Assembly (NCBI RefSeq): GCF_900168255.1
Contig: NZ_LT799838.1
Span: 2,542,001-2,606,000, forward strand
Direction: 5' to 3'
DNA: 64,000 nucleotides
From: Psychrobacter sp. DAB_AL43B
GTDB lineage: Bacteria; Pseudomonadota; Gammaproteobacteria; Pseudomonadales; Moraxellaceae
Shown: positions 26,518-36,260 of the stretch, piece after piece
How the letters are laid out: every line of letters starts with the position of its first letter
Numbering within the stretch: the stretch's first letter is position 1
The notes under the pieces: generated by a model
What the model was told of the DNA's origin: nothing
The model's database searches: none
Seen by the model: only the letters and a program-made list of their open reading frames with translations
Translations under genes and position numbers: made by a program

Positions 26518-29196
26518 TTACTCCTCTACCCACTTGCCGTTACGCCAGTACACACCCCAACGTGTGGCTTTACCATTTTTCTCAGAGCCAATATACTGCT
26601 CTTTTTTCTTACGCGACCAACGCAGAATAGTCGGATTACCATCCGGATCTTCATCTGGTCCTTCAAACAGATACTGGAATTTATCTTCCATCTTATCTTT
26701 GATTTCGCGTAGCTCAGCAAGCTTTGGCGGACGCGTTTCCCGCACTTTAGGAAACTTAGAAGCTGCTAAGAACATACCAGCAGCACCTTCACGTAAGATA
26801 AAATAATCCTCATGCTTAACTGATTTTAGCTCCGGCAGATGGATGGGGTCCATACGTGGTGGCGCAGCCTCACCCGTTTTAAGCACTTTACGTGTGTTGT
26901 CGCATTTTTGACAAGCAAAGTAAGGACCAAAGCGTCCGGTCTTAAGCTCCATTTGTCCATCGCACTTATTACAGTCAATGGTTGGAGAATCAGAGCCAGG
27001 CACTTCAAACTTACCTTCTTCTAAGATATAACCATCACAATCAGGATTATTACCACAAACATGTAGCTTAAGACCGCCATCGACGATATAACCATTCATT
27101 GCCGTACTACATTTCGGGCAACGCTTTTTCTCCATCAAATCTCGGACTTCTGCCGCTTCATCATCGCCTTCCGCCTCATCAAGATTGGCAAAAGCTTCGA
27201 CTGGCATTAAGTTCTTGGTGCCTTTACAGCGCTCTTTCGGTGGTAAGTTATAGCCTGTACAACCTAAGAAAACACCCGTTGAACCGGTACGCAGTTGCAT
27301 CGGACGATCACAAAGATCGCAATGTACGTCTGGTACATCGGTCGGGTCATTCGGACGCATGCCGTCTTTTTCTTTGGCACGATCGAGGGTAGTTTTAAAC
27401 TCGCCATAGAAGTCATCAAGCACATCTTTCCAATCTTGCTCGCCTTCTGCAACATGGTCAAGCTTGTCCTCTAATGCAGCAGTAAAGGTATAATCCATCA
27501 AGTCTGGGAAACTTGCTGTCAGTCTGTCGGTGACGATATCACCCATCTTTTCAGCAAATAAACGTTTGTTTTCAAGCTTCACATAACCGCGATCTTGAAT
27601 GGTCGAGATGATAGAAGCATACGTCGATGGACGACCGATGCCTTTTTTCTCAAGCTCTTTAACTAGGCTGGCCTCAGTATAACGTGGTGGCGGCTTGGTA
27701 AAGTGTTGACTCGGATCAAGCTTATCTACGGTTAATTTATCGCCTTTTTTGACATCAGGTAATAAGGTATCGTCGGTCTTGGCTGGTGGCATAACTTTAG
27801 TATAGCCATCAAATACCAAAGTACGACCGCGCGCTTTGAGCTCGACATCATCAGCGCCAACGAACAGATTTACGGATAGATATTTTGCTGGTAGCATCTG
27901 ACAAGCCACAAACTGACGCCAGATTAGCTCATACAAACGTATCGCATCACGCTCAACAGCTTTAAGCTGGGTTGACTTCATATTGACATTAGACGGACGA
28001 ATGGCTTCATGCGCCTCTTGTGCGCCTTGTTTATTACCGTAGAAATTCGGCTTTTCTGGTACATATTTTGCGCCATAGCTGTCTTCGATGTAGCCACGTA
28101 CAGCAGCAAGCGCATCACCAGATAAAAAGGTCGAATCGGTACGCATATAAGTAATATGACCCGCTTCGTACAAACGTTGCGCCAAAATCATGGTTTTCTT
28201 AACCGAAAACCCCAATCGTGTACTGGCTGCTTGTTGTAGGGTCGAGGTAATAAATGGCGCGCTTGGGCGTGATTGCGTTGGTTTCTCTTCGCGTTCTTTA
28301 ACGATAAAGTCGCTTGCTTTAAGAACCTCTAATACTTTATCGGTCTGCTCTTTATTAACGAGCTTTAGCGTTTTTCCGCCTTGTTTGGTGGCTTCTAAAC
28401 GAATAGCAATTTGCTCAGCGTCTGTGACTTTTTTGGCTTTGCTATCAGCAATATGGGTATCTGCATGAATCTGCCAATACTCTTCTGGAATAAAGGCGCG
28501 GATTTCATGCTCACGCTCAACGACCAAGCGCATGGCAACGGATTGCACACGACCGGCAGACAAGCCGCGAGCCACTTTTTGCCACAGTAGCGGCGATACC
28601 ATAAAACCAACCACACGGTCTAAAAAGCGCCTTGCTTGCTGGGCATTAACGCGATCGATATCGAGTTTAGATGGTTGTTTAAAAGCATTTTGAATGGCAG
28701 ATTTGGTAATCTCGTTAAAGACCACGCGCTCGTATTTACTATCTTCGCCGCCGATAACTTCTTTAAGATGCCAAGCAATCGCCTCTCCTTCTCTATCCAT
28801 ATCCGTTGCGAGATAGATTTTGTCAGCGTCTTTGGCTAAGGCTTTAAGCTCTTTAATGACCTTGGTTTTATTTGGCAGTACTTCATAAACTGCTGCCCAA
28901 TTATGCTCAGGATCAACGCCCATGCGCCGTACCAATGCTTGCTGAGTTTTTTCTTCTTTGGTCAGACTGTCATCTTTTTTAGTCGTCGTCGGTTTCTTTG
29001 CGCTTTTGCTCGCGCCAACGGGTAAATCTCGGATATGACCGATACTTGAGCGCACGATAAAGTCATCACCAAGGTATTTATTAATGGTTTTTGCTTTGGC
29101 GGGTGATTCGACAATTACCAAAGACTTACCTTTTGGGCTGCCTTTGGGTTTGTCAGCAGCGGGCGCTGCGCTTTTTTTAGTTGTGGGTTTTGTCAT
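26518..29196 (-). CDS. topA: DNA topoisomerase I
   Basis: TopA relaxes negative supercoils by single-strand passage. The 892-residue protein has an N-terminal TOPRIM domain ([18 protein letters not shown] with Glu30; [13 protein letters not shown] with the acidic triad near 132-136), the active-site Tyr350 in [10 protein letters not shown], and three C-terminal zinc ribbons: CDLC...[16 protein letters not shown]...CGNNPDC and CNKC...CQKC. A basic Lys/Ala/Pro leader and a Lys/Thr insert near residues 64-80 are lineage additions. Start choice is open between ATGs at 29196 and 29211; neither has a strong ribosome site. Confidence 0.96.
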   Translation of the reverse strand: MTKPTTKKSAAPAADKPKGSPKGKSLVIVESPAKAKTINKYLGDDFIVRSSIGHIRDLPVGASKSAKKPTTTKKDDSLTKEEKTQQALVRRMGVDPEHNWAAVYEVLPNKTKVIKELKALAKDADKIYLATDMDREGEAIAWHLKEVIGGEDSKYERVVFNEITKSAIQNAFKQPSKLDIDRVNAQQARRFLDRVVGFMVSPLLWQKVARGLSAGRVQSVAMRLVVEREHEIRAFIPEEYWQIHADTHIADSKAKKVTDAEQIAIRLEATKQGGKTLKLVNKEQTDKVLEVLKASDFIVKEREEKPTQSRPSAPFITSTLQQAASTRLGFSVKKTMILAQRLYEAGHITYMRTDSTFLSGDALAAVRGYIEDSYGAKYVPEKPNFYGNKQGAQEAHEAIRPSNVNMKSTQLKAVERDAIRLYELIWRQFVACQMLPAKYLSVNLFVGADDVELKARGRTLVFDGYTKVMPPAKTDDTLLPDVKKGDKLTVDKLDPSQHFTKPPPRYTEASLVKELEKKGIGRPSTYASIISTIQDRGYVKLENKRLFAEKMGDIVTDRLTASFPDLMDYTFTAALEDKLDHVAEGEQDWKDVLDDFYGEFKTTLDRAKEKDGMRPNDPTDVPDVHCDLCDRPMQLRTGSTGVFLGCTGYNLPPKERCKGTKNLMPVEAFANLDEAEGDDEAAEVRDLMEKKRCPKCSTAMNGYIVDGGLKLHVCGNNPDCDGYILEEGKFEVPGSDSPTIDCNKCDGQMELKTGRFGPYFACQKCDNTRKVLKTGEAAPPRMDPIHLPELKSVKHEDYFILREGAAGMFLAASKFPKVRETRPPKLAELREIKDKMEDKFQYLFEGPDEDPDGNPTILRWSRKKKEQYIGSEKNGKATRWGVYWRNGKWVEE

Positions 29197-29475
29197 ATGT
29201 GACGACACCATAATAAGTAAATTAAAATAAAAGTTGTCTAGCAGCATGCCATTTATAGGTTTGGTTATAAGGGCATGGCAAATTATTGTAGTAATGGCTG
29301 CTAGTAAAATTGGTTATAAAACAAACGATAACCATAACGAAAGAATTCAGTTATAAAGACGTTACACTGCTAAGGCTTAAACTGTCAACTGCAAATGACT
29401 GACCGTATGTCAAAAGCACTTGCATATCGTCCGTTTATGGAGACGAAAAAACAATTTGCTACCTTGTAGCGATAT

Positions 29476-30072
29476 TTATAGGCTCTTCTGCATCTGTAGC
29501 GCCCATTGCTCAAGCTTTTGTTTAAGCAATAATAAATCGCTCTCAATCAATTTCTGCTGATACGCAGGATTGGTCGATGGGCGTACATAAGCAATATCTT
29601 CCCAATAAATAACAATGCTATTAGCCTTAGTCAATAAGCCCTTTACATGTGGCTCAATACTGACTGGCAAATCCAGTGCTACCTTGTCCAAACTGAAATT
29701 GGTCTTCTTAACAGTCGTATGAGTATTGCTTTGACTAGACCGAATGGCACTTGGAATACTAAGCTTAGTAGCATCTGTAGTGGTATCGACAAAGTTGCTA
29801 TCTGGGCGCCATTGCCCATCAATCACTTGATAGCGTGTATATGGCAGCTGCGTATCTTCTAGTACTAAGCAATACTGACCCATCATCCCGCGACCATACT
29901 CGTTGTCTTTACCCTTTATCCAGTCAGGACAGCTAATGAGCTTTGGATTCAACTGTAAGCGGCGCGCAGTCATGCGCAGCTTATCCAAACGCTGATCAAT
30001 ACCGTTAGGTTTGAGCGCCATCATACTCCCTAATACGAATAGTACAATGGCGATAGCAATCCACATTCCCAT
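29476..30072 (-). CDS. Hypothetical membrane-anchored protein
   Basis: A 198-residue protein with one N-terminal membrane helix (about 3-20) and a soluble domain. Two cysteines (Cys48, Cys68) flank DWIKGKDNEYGRGMMGQ. The C-terminus is a likely helix (LIESDLLLLKQKLEQWALQMQKSL). AAAAAGG precedes the ATG. It is on the same strand as topA, 280 bases upstream of it. I do not recognise a family; the orientation suggests the soluble domain faces the periplasm, but this is inference. Confidence 0.65.
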   Translation of the reverse strand: MGMWIAIAIVLFVLGSMMALKPNGIDQRLDKLRMTARRLQLNPKLISCPDWIKGKDNEYGRGMMGQYCLVLEDTQLPYTRYQVIDGQWRPDSNFVDTTTDATKLSIPSAIRSSQSNTHTTVKKTNFSLDKVALDLPVSIEPHVKGLLTKANSIVIYWEDIAYVRPSTNPAYQQKLIESDLLLLKQKLEQWALQMQKSL

Positions 30073-30494
30073 GACAATCTGACCTTTTTGCTAAAGTAAA
30101 CCGGTGCAAGTCGCACATAAAAGTCGTTATTTTTTATAGGATTGACCTTTATATAAGTGCTTAATATTATGAGTACTAAATATATAGCTACTTAATATAT
30201 AGGTACTTATAATGCGCACGAACCATTAAAAATCAAGCTGACTCAAATTAATAACGCCTTAGTATCCCATTTATAGTTAATTAAGCATTTATTAAGCATT
30301 TATTAAAAATTTATCAAACATTTATGAAAAGCTACTTGATGAGCAATCGCCTCATCTGTAAAACCATTAACATTTATAGTGCTATATCAGAGGTTTAATA
30401 TCCTAAACTAGCCATTCGATAACAAGATGCAAAAAGTTGTACGTATAAAAAAGTGCTATGATAAACCATAATTTTAAACGCGCGCAGGTTTATT
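30073..30494. other. AT-rich intergenic region with phased repeats
   Basis: A 422-base divergent spacer, exceptionally AT-rich. It contains several ATATATAG/TACTTA blocks (about 30150-30215) and an 11-bp tandem array. I see no open frame with a ribosome site and no RNA gene. It likely holds promoters for the flanking divergent genes and may be curved DNA. Confidence 0.6.
30281..30324 (+). repeat. 11-bp tandem repeat, four copies
   Basis: Two identical copies of TTAAGCATTTA followed by TTAAAAATTTA and TCAAACATTTA, without gaps. The period is close to one helical turn, so the A/T tracts are phased on one face of the DNA, a pattern that favours curvature. It lies about 170 bases before the DUF2799 gene. 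Confidence 0.8.
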
Positions 30495-31034
30495 ATGAAT
30501 AATATTATTAAGCGAAACTCATCGACCGTTATTTTTGCTACTCAATTGGTCAGTAAAGTTATGAGTAAATCCAGTATTACCTTATCGCTGATGGGCGCGG
30601 CTTTGTTCACTTTATCGGGCTGTGCAACGACCCAAAGCCTAACGCCGCAGCAGTGTCAAAGTAGCAACTGGCAAGAAGTGGGCTATGCTGACGGTATCCG
30701 TGGACGCTCAGGCGCTTACTTTGGTCATTATGCCGATAGCTGCGCAAAGGTAGGCAGTCCAATGCCTAATCGTATCCAGTGGGAACAAGGACGCCAGCAG
30801 GGACTTAAAAAATACTGCACTGAGCTCAATGCTTATAAACTTGGTCGCGAAGGTTATGACTGGCAGCCTGTTTGCCCACTTGAGGGTATCGAAAAGCTTG
30901 AAGAAGCCTACGCACAAGGACGCTACTACTATATCCGCCAACGCGACCTTGATTACTTGCGTTCGCCTTATCCATTTGGTTATGGTCCTAGACCCTTCGG
31001 TTATGGCTATCGTCCATTTGGTTATGGTTGGTAA
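30495..31034 (+). CDS. DUF2799-like lipoprotein
   Basis: A 179-residue envelope lipoprotein. The lipobox LSGC follows a hydrophobic segment; the conserved part (LTPQQCQSSNWQEVGYADGI, then WEQGRQQGLKKYC and YKLGREGYDWQPVCP) fits the DUF2799 family, whose function is unknown. The C-terminus has three PFGYG repeats and ends in GYGW. The ATG at 30495 has AGG upstream, but an internal ATG at 30561 would give a more usual 20-residue lipoprotein signal, so the true start may be there. Confidence 0.75.
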   Translation: MNNIIKRNSSTVIFATQLVSKVMSKSSITLSLMGAALFTLSGCATTQSLTPQQCQSSNWQEVGYADGIRGRSGAYFGHYADSCAKVGSPMPNRIQWEQGRQQGLKKYCTELNAYKLGREGYDWQPVCPLEGIEKLEEAYAQGRYYYIRQRDLDYLRSPYPFGYGPRPFGYGYRPFGYGW

Positions 31035-31202
31035 TGACTTAGGCAGGACAATACCTTATATAAATGTGATTAATTTTGACTGAGTTTGAGAGCAGTTATT
31101 GTAAGCATTAAGTCGGCGATAAAATAAAGGGATTTTATATAAAGGAATCTTACATAAAGGAAACCTCACAAGGTTACCCATGCGAGGCCGGAGGAAAAAT
31201 TT

Positions 31203-31286
31203 ATTATTTTAATTATTCTTCTTATTATCTTGGTTGTTTTTTTATTGATAAGCGTTCTGGTATTTTTAGCAGGCTTGTGGCCTTAA
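31203..31286 (+). CDS. Possible 27-aa hydrophobic peptide with ATT start
   Basis: Directly after a strong GGAGG site (31189-31194), with an 8-base gap, an ATT codon opens a 27-codon frame to a TAA at 31284-31286. The product is almost entirely Ile, Leu, Val and Phe and ends FLAGLWP, that is, a single membrane helix. There is no ATG, GTG or TTG in this frame between the previous stop and this point that would give a better start. ATT is a rare but known start codon (infC). It could be chance in AT-rich DNA. It lies between the DUF2799 gene and the convergent exbD. Confidence 0.22.
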   Translation: MILIILLIILVVFLLISVLVFLAGLWP

Positions 31287-31289
31287 CGG

Positions 31290-31691
31290 TTATTCATTAA
31301 CAAACGCTATTTTACTCAGCCCTGCTTGACTGGCAGCCGCTAATACTTGCGCCACGGTATCGTATTTCCCTTCTTTATCCGCGCGCAGTTGTACCGAAGG
31401 ATCTTTACCCGCTGCACTTTGTTGTTGCAAGCGCATCTCCAGCTCTTCCATACTAATGGGATCACTGTCCCAAAATACCCCTGAATCTTTATCGATACTG
31501 ATTTGAATCGCCTCTGGCGGTGTCTCATTTAACTCAGCGCTGGTTTTTGGTAAATCTAATGGCACGGTCGGGTTTAGCACGGTCGCCGTCAACAAAAAGA
31601 TAATCATCAATACCAGCATGACATCGATCAACGGAATGAGGTTCATCTCATTCATACTTTGACCATCATCATCACCCAATTGAAATGCCAT
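31290..31691 (-). CDS. exbD: Biopolymer transport protein ExbD
   Basis: ExbD works with ExbB to use the proton-motive force to energise TonB. The 133-residue protein has a short cytoplasmic start, one membrane helix with the essential aspartate in NLIPLIDVMLVLMIIF, and a periplasmic domain (VQLRADKEGKYDTVAQVLAAASQAGL), all typical. The ATG at 31691 is preceded by GAGA; an in-frame TTG 12 bases further upstream is less likely. It ends the exbB-exbD pair and is convergent with the DUF2799 gene. Confidence 0.93.
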   Translation of the reverse strand: MAFQLGDDDGQSMNEMNLIPLIDVMLVLMIIFLLTATVLNPTVPLDLPKTSAELNETPPEAIQISIDKDSGVFWDSDPISMEELEMRLQQQSAAGKDPSVQLRADKEGKYDTVAQVLAAASQAGLSKIAFVNE

Positions 31692-31794
31692 AATTATTCT
31701 CAATACGTTTTTTTATCATCATTGCAGCTATTACTTTCTAGCTTATCTATAGCTTTGTTTTCTTTTAACTTACTACCCTATCAATGAATAAGGG

Positions 31795-32484
31795 TTACAG
31801 CTGCGATGGCGCTGATTTATGATAATGTTCTGTTTGTTGAGTGGCTTGGGTATCTACATTAATACCTTTCGCTAACTGAGCTTGAATAGCGGTAGATTTA
31901 CTGTCTATTGACGGCTGTTGTGTGGCTGCTAGCTCAGTAGATTGCGCCAATAAATCATGCGCTCTATCATTGGCATGGTACATGACGCGGCGATTGATAC
32001 GCACTGCCAGGTTATAAAACACCACTGCTGGAATCGCTACTGCAATCCCCAAACCCGTCATAATAAGCGCTTCGCCAACTGGCCCTGCCACTTGTCCCAA
32101 TCCTGCCTGCCCACTCACACCAATATTATGCAGGGCATGAAAAATGCCCCATACCGTCCCAAACAGACCAATAAATGGCGCAATCGCTGCCGTCGTACCA
32201 AGGATAGGTAATCCACGCTCACTGGCAAAACGGTAACGACCAATATGCTTCAGCAGGGTCTGCTCTATCACCAAACGCCTCGTTGCGGCATCTGCGTCCC
32301 TCAATTCTGAGCGCTTGGCTTGAATTTGCTGACTCAAATCGTCGGCAACATTGGCAGCCAATTTGCGGCTTTGTAGTATCCGTATGATACCGGTTACCCA
32401 AGAGATAATAGATAAAGCAAGTAGCAAAAAGAACAAGGTTCTGGTCACCATATCGCTATATTGCCAGTAGGTTGTAAAGTCCAT
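31795..32484 (-). CDS. exbB: Biopolymer transport protein ExbB (MotA/TolQ/ExbB family)
   Basis: ExbB is the inner-membrane proton-channel partner of ExbD and TonB. The 229 residues show three hydrophobic helices, with the family block GLPILGTTAAIAPFIGLFGTVWGIFHAL and GEALIMTGLGIAVAIPAVVFYN. The C-terminal 40 residues are a polar Gln/Thr/Ser tail. A strong AAGGAG site lies 6 bases before the ATG. It lies between tonB and exbD on one strand, giving the order tonB-exbB-exbD; TolQ is ruled out by the tonB neighbour and by the absence of tolA/tolB. Confidence 0.93.
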   Translation of the reverse strand: MDFTTYWQYSDMVTRTLFFLLLALSIISWVTGIIRILQSRKLAANVADDLSQQIQAKRSELRDADAATRRLVIEQTLLKHIGRYRFASERGLPILGTTAAIAPFIGLFGTVWGIFHALHNIGVSGQAGLGQVAGPVGEALIMTGLGIAVAIPAVVFYNLAVRINRRVMYHANDRAHDLLAQSTELAATQQPSIDSKSTAIQAQLAKGINVDTQATQQTEHYHKSAPSQL

Positions 32485-32592
32485 GTCAGACTCCTTGATG
32501 TTTGGATGATCCTCAATACTTATGTATTTCTTAGTTTGATGAATCTATATTTATAAAATTACTACTCATGCCGTTTTGAATCATATCTATCA

Positions 32593-33543
32593 TTATAAAT
32601 TCATCTCAAATGGTAAGATGGCTGTACTTTTAGTGGGGATGTTGTCTCTTGTAGCTGGATTAAGTTTAGCTTTTGATAATGCTCTTATAAAATCTGTATC
32701 AAACTTATTTTTACCTGAAGACTTAGATATTTTTATGTTTCCTATGTTGCCATTTGAATCAACCGACATGCTTACAGTAACTGAAGCTTTAGTTCCTTGG
32801 AAACCGTAATCTTTGTCTCTAATAGAGGTAAATATAGGTTCTCTCAACCAACTTGATTTCCCTATGTTGCCATAATTAACAGGTTCATTACTTGCGGCTG
32901 CGGCAGCTTTAGCCTTCGCATCAGCTATTTCTTGAGCTTTTTTGGCATCTGCTTTAGCTTGAGCATCTCGGCCAGCTTTGGCGTCAGCTAATGCTTGCGC
33001 CTCCCTTGCGGTTTTAGCATCAGCTAACCTCTGCGCTTCTTGTGCTGCTTTTTCAGCTTGTGCTGCCAATATTTTACGTTCGTTATCAGCGGCTAAAGCA
33101 TCCGCTTGCACTGTTGATATTGACTCTTGCGGTTTTACTTTATGTTTAAAAGGTTCGTTTTCTACAGCCTTGGTTGTATCAGGTTGCGTCTTCGTTTTAG
33201 GATTTTCTGATGTTGCCGCTGGTTTGGCAGCTGGCTTAGTCTTCGCTAGCGGCTGAGATTCTTTCGCTATTTTAGGTTTAGTGGTAGCGACAGATTTAGG
33301 CTGTGGCTGTATAGGTTTTACAGGCTCAGCTGTATCCATCGCAACCTCTGGCTCTTTAATCTCGGCAGGCAGCGTCACCATTTGTATCTCAATAGGTGGC
33401 GTTTCTTTTGGTAACGCCACTTTAGGTGCCGATGGTTTTATCGCCACTAGCGCGACCGCCGTGAGCACGTGTAGTCCCACCACTATGATAATAGCCATGA
33501 GTACTGATCTAAGTGGTGGCGCGTCTAAATCCGTTGAACTCAT
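32593..33543 (-). CDS. tonB: TonB energy transducer with TolA-like helical linker
   Basis: TonB couples the ExbBD motor to outer-membrane receptors. The 316-residue protein has one membrane anchor (about 12-34), a Pro/Lys-rich stretch (35-125) and a C-terminal TonB domain (about 230-316: GTKASVTVSMSVDSNGNIGNIKI ... SKAKLNPATR). Between them is a highly charged Ala/Lys/Glu/Asp helix (about 148-217) of repeated ADAK units, a feature of TolA rather than TonB. Two Fur-box candidates lie just upstream. It heads a tonB-exbB-exbD operon, so TonB is the better call, but the helical linker is a hybrid trait. Confidence 0.87.
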   Translation of the reverse strand: MSSTDLDAPPLRSVLMAIIIVVGLHVLTAVALVAIKPSAPKVALPKETPPIEIQMVTLPAEIKEPEVAMDTAEPVKPIQPQPKSVATTKPKIAKESQPLAKTKPAAKPAATSENPKTKTQPDTTKAVENEPFKHKVKPQESISTVQADALAADNERKILAAQAEKAAQEAQRLADAKTAREAQALADAKAGRDAQAKADAKKAQEIADAKAKAAAAASNEPVNYGNIGKSSWLREPIFTSIRDKDYGFQGTKASVTVSMSVDSNGNIGNIKISKSSGKNKFDTDFIRALSKAKLNPATRDNIPTKSTAILPFEMNL

Positions 33544-33587
33544 AACACCCTAACATTTAACCGTCATAGAATGATGGTGATAATAAT

Positions 33588-33606
33588 GCAAACGATAACT
33601 ATTATC
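33588..33606. promoter_or_regulatory. Fur box 1 (tonB side)
   Basis: 14 of 19 bases match the Fur consensus GATAATGATAATCATTATC. It lies 45 bases upstream of the tonB start codon, where it could block the tonB-exbBD promoter when iron is sufficient. Confidence 0.6.
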
Positions 33607-33710
33607 AATAGTAAATTTCTAATATTTCAGCAATTGCATACGATTTCTTGGACTAAAACCAAGTTTGGCATAGGTTTTTATAGTGATACCTACCCTTGAT
33701 AACGATCACT

Positions 33711-33729
33711 GTTAATAAAAATCATTATC
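33711..33729. promoter_or_regulatory. Fur box 2 (between tonB and the ABC transporter)
   Basis: 16 of 19 bases match the Fur consensus, and further TGATATTGATAAT half-sites follow directly (33730-33745), suggesting overlapping Fur sites. It lies about 210 bases upstream of the siderophore-binding protein gene. Confidence 0.7.
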
Positions 33730-33942
33730 ATTGATATTGATAATAAGTCTCAATTACTTTACTATGGCTGCTCGTTTGTTATTCCAATTACAAATGAATC
33801 GTCGAAAAAATTAAGACTATAAAATGTCTAACCATCGATGAAAGTCAGCATAAAAAAACACTTTATTAGCGTCAAACAAACTATTTTTTATCTAGCAGAT
33901 TTTATAAAAAACTGCTCAAACCTATGATATACCGAGTTATTT

Positions 33943-34995
33943 ATGTCTACTACCCTCTCTTCTAGCCACAAAGCTACCCCTGTTTTTAAACGTCCCTTAT
34001 TGGCTGCCATGATGACCGCACTCGTTGCTACTATCAGTTTGGCAGGTTGTAGCTCACCTGAGTCAAACGACTCTGAGCCAGCAGATGCCAAGACTGAAAA
34101 CCAAACGGCTGATAATGCCTCGAATGTCGCCAATAATGACGCTGTTTCTGTGGCAACTATCGCCGTCGATACGGTGAAAGGAGATGTCGAATTAGCAATG
34201 AATCCATCACCGCTGGTGGTCTATGACATGACTTTAATGCAGGACTTAGCAGCACTTGATGTCGCTGTCGATGGCATGCCAAGCGGTCTAAAATTAGATA
34301 ACTTACATTCTAAGACACAGCCTGAACCAAAAGATGTCGGTACGGTATTTGAGCCAAATCTTGAAGCGTTAAATGCGATGCAGCCACAAGCTATCTTGGT
34401 CGGCTCGCGTATGGCAGAAAAATACGATGCGCTATCAAGCATCGCGCCGACGTTGGATATGAGTATTGATACTGCAAATATTTATGCATCAAGCAAGCAG
34501 CGCTTACATGATTTGGGCGCATTATTTGGCAAAAGCGATCAAGCGGCTAAGCTGCAAGGAAATATCGACGGTCTCATTGATGAGACTAAAACCTTGACTA
34601 AAGAAAAGGGTAAAGGCTTAGTCGTCATGGTCAATGGCAATAAGCTATCCACCTACGGTGACAAGTCGCGCTATGGCTTTATTCATACGGTACTCGATAT
34701 CCCAATGGCAGATGACCAAATCTCAGATGCGCGTCACGGTCAGCCCATCTCTTTTGAGTATATCCAAAAAACCAATCCAGACTGGCTATTTGTCATCGAT
34801 CGCAGCGCAGCAATTGGTGAAGATGGCGCCGGTGCCAAAGCAGTATTGGATAATCCATTGGTCGCGCAGACCAATGCATGGAGTAAAGATCAAGTGGTTT
34901 ACCTTAGCCCAGACTCTTACCTTGCGTTTGGTGGCTATTATCAGTGGATGCAGGATTTAACCACGATTAAAAACGCCTTTGCTAGCGCTAAATAA
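33943..34995 (+). CDS. Siderophore ABC transporter, substrate-binding lipoprotein
   Basis: A 350-residue class III periplasmic binding protein (FatB/VctP/CeuE-like) that would deliver a ferric siderophore to the permease. The lipobox SLAGC (Cys36) anchors it to the membrane; a Ser/Asp/Asn-rich linker follows. The core contains VVVYDMTLMQDLAALDV, EALNAMQPQAILVG and NPDWLFVIDRSAAIGE, typical of catecholate-siderophore binders, but the ligand cannot be read from the sequence. It heads a gene run followed by two FecCD permeases and an ATPase, behind a Fur-box region. Confidence 0.88.
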   Translation: MSTTLSSSHKATPVFKRPLLAAMMTALVATISLAGCSSPESNDSEPADAKTENQTADNASNVANNDAVSVATIAVDTVKGDVELAMNPSPLVVYDMTLMQDLAALDVAVDGMPSGLKLDNLHSKTQPEPKDVGTVFEPNLEALNAMQPQAILVGSRMAEKYDALSSIAPTLDMSIDTANIYASSKQRLHDLGALFGKSDQAAKLQGNIDGLIDETKTLTKEKGKGLVVMVNGNKLSTYGDKSRYGFIHTVLDIPMADDQISDARHGQPISFEYIQKTNPDWLFVIDRSAAIGEDGAGAKAVLDNPLVAQTNAWSKDQVVYLSPDSYLAFGGYYQWMQDLTTIKNAFASAK

Positions 34996-35065
34996 ACGCT
35001 ATTACTTTTCGGGCAGCTACTATTAATGTCAGTTGCCACTCCTTATTTTTAAGCCAGTAGCCGTT

Positions 35066-36163
35066 ATGTCGTTATTTTCACCTCGTGCTCACGCCAGCGC
35101 TGCTTTGCCAGCCGCTTCGTCAAGTTGGCAAAGCACCAGCAATAGCAATAGCAATAGCATTAATCCCAAACATCGACGTGCCGCCATACCGCCGTGGCTG
35201 ATAAATACCGCTAGCCTCATTATTATGGGGCTATTGGTGTTATTAAGTTTATCAATTGGCGTGGCGGACTTTTCGTGGTCGGGTATATGGCAAAGTCTTA
35301 TCAATCATAGCGCCAACTCCGACAGCTCACTGCTGCTGGTCAGCCGACTACCACGTACTATTGCGATCATTTTGACCGGTGTTTCCATGGCGGTTGCTGG
35401 GATGATTATTCAAGTGGTGTTAAAAAACCGCTTCGTTGAGCCATCGATGGTCGGTGCAACCCAAAGCGCTGCGCTAGGATTATTAGTGGTCAGCTTGCTG
35501 TTCCCAGCCAGTGCGCTCATTGTCAAAATGGGCGTGGCAACCATCGCTGCCGTATTTGGCATGATGCTATTTATGCTATTAATCCACCGCATTCCGCCGA
35601 CTGATTTTTTGATGATTCCACTGATTGGGATTGTCTTTGGCGGCATTATTGAGGCGGTGACGACCTTTATCGCCTACCAAACCGAATCGCTACAAATGCT
35701 AAGCGTTTGGCAATTTGGTGACTTCTCTGGTGTCTTAGCAGGTCGTTATGAGCTGCTATGGCTGACAGGTGGGCTGTGTGTCATCGCTTATATTATTGCC
35801 GACAAACTGACCATCGTCGGTTTGGGCGATAATATCGCGCTGAATTTAGGGATTAGTAAACGGCAAGTCACGTGGATGGGTGTCGGCATGGTAGCAATGA
35901 TGAGCGCTGTCGTCGTCGTGACGGTTGGCATGATTCCTTTTATTGGTTTGGTCGTACCCAATATTGTCAGCCGATTGATGGGTGATAAATTACGGCGTAG
36001 CTTGCCAGCAGTCGCGCTATTGGGTGCCTCCGCTGTTTTGCTCTGCGATATTATCGGGCGCTCCATCCGCTATCCATTTGAAGTCCCTGTTGCTACTGTT
36101 TTTGGGGTGGTCGGCACGGTATTGTTTTTATGGCTGTTATTACGTGCTCCTGCGGAGTCATAA
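35066..36163 (+). CDS. Siderophore ABC transporter permease 1 (FecCD family)
   Basis: A 365-residue inner-membrane permease with about nine hydrophobic helices after a polar N-terminus. FecCD blocks LVSRLPRTIAIILTGVSMAVAGMIIQ, GATQSAALGLLVVSL and VTVGMIPFIGLVVPNIVSRLMG are intact; the latter holds the ATPase-coupling loop. The ATG at 35066 is chosen over an in-frame TTG at 35033. It follows the binding-protein gene and pairs with a second permease, as in Vibrio VctDG and Vibrio FatCD. Confidence 0.88.
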   Translation: MSLFSPRAHASAALPAASSSWQSTSNSNSNSINPKHRRAAIPPWLINTASLIIMGLLVLLSLSIGVADFSWSGIWQSLINHSANSDSSLLLVSRLPRTIAIILTGVSMAVAGMIIQVVLKNRFVEPSMVGATQSAALGLLVVSLLFPASALIVKMGVATIAAVFGMMLFMLLIHRIPPTDFLMIPLIGIVFGGIIEAVTTFIAYQTESLQMLSVWQFGDFSGVLAGRYELLWLTGGLCVIAYIIADKLTIVGLGDNIALNLGISKRQVTWMGVGMVAMMSAVVVVTVGMIPFIGLVVPNIVSRLMGDKLRRSLPAVALLGASAVLLCDIIGRSIRYPFEVPVATVFGVVGTVLFLWLLLRAPAES

Positions 36164-36260
36164 TTTTTATAACGGGCTCATTATAACGGGCTCATAGTTT
36201 TTGCCATAACTATGACACTTTGATCATCTTACTTGCCATTCTCTTTTATAAGATTAGCGT

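Larger units (their letters stand above)
33544..33942. other. Divergent iron-regulated spacer, tonB / siderophore transporter
   Basis: A 399-base AT-rich region between divergent iron-uptake units, containing two Fur-box candidates (listed separately). No other gene or repeat is evident. Confidence 0.65.
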
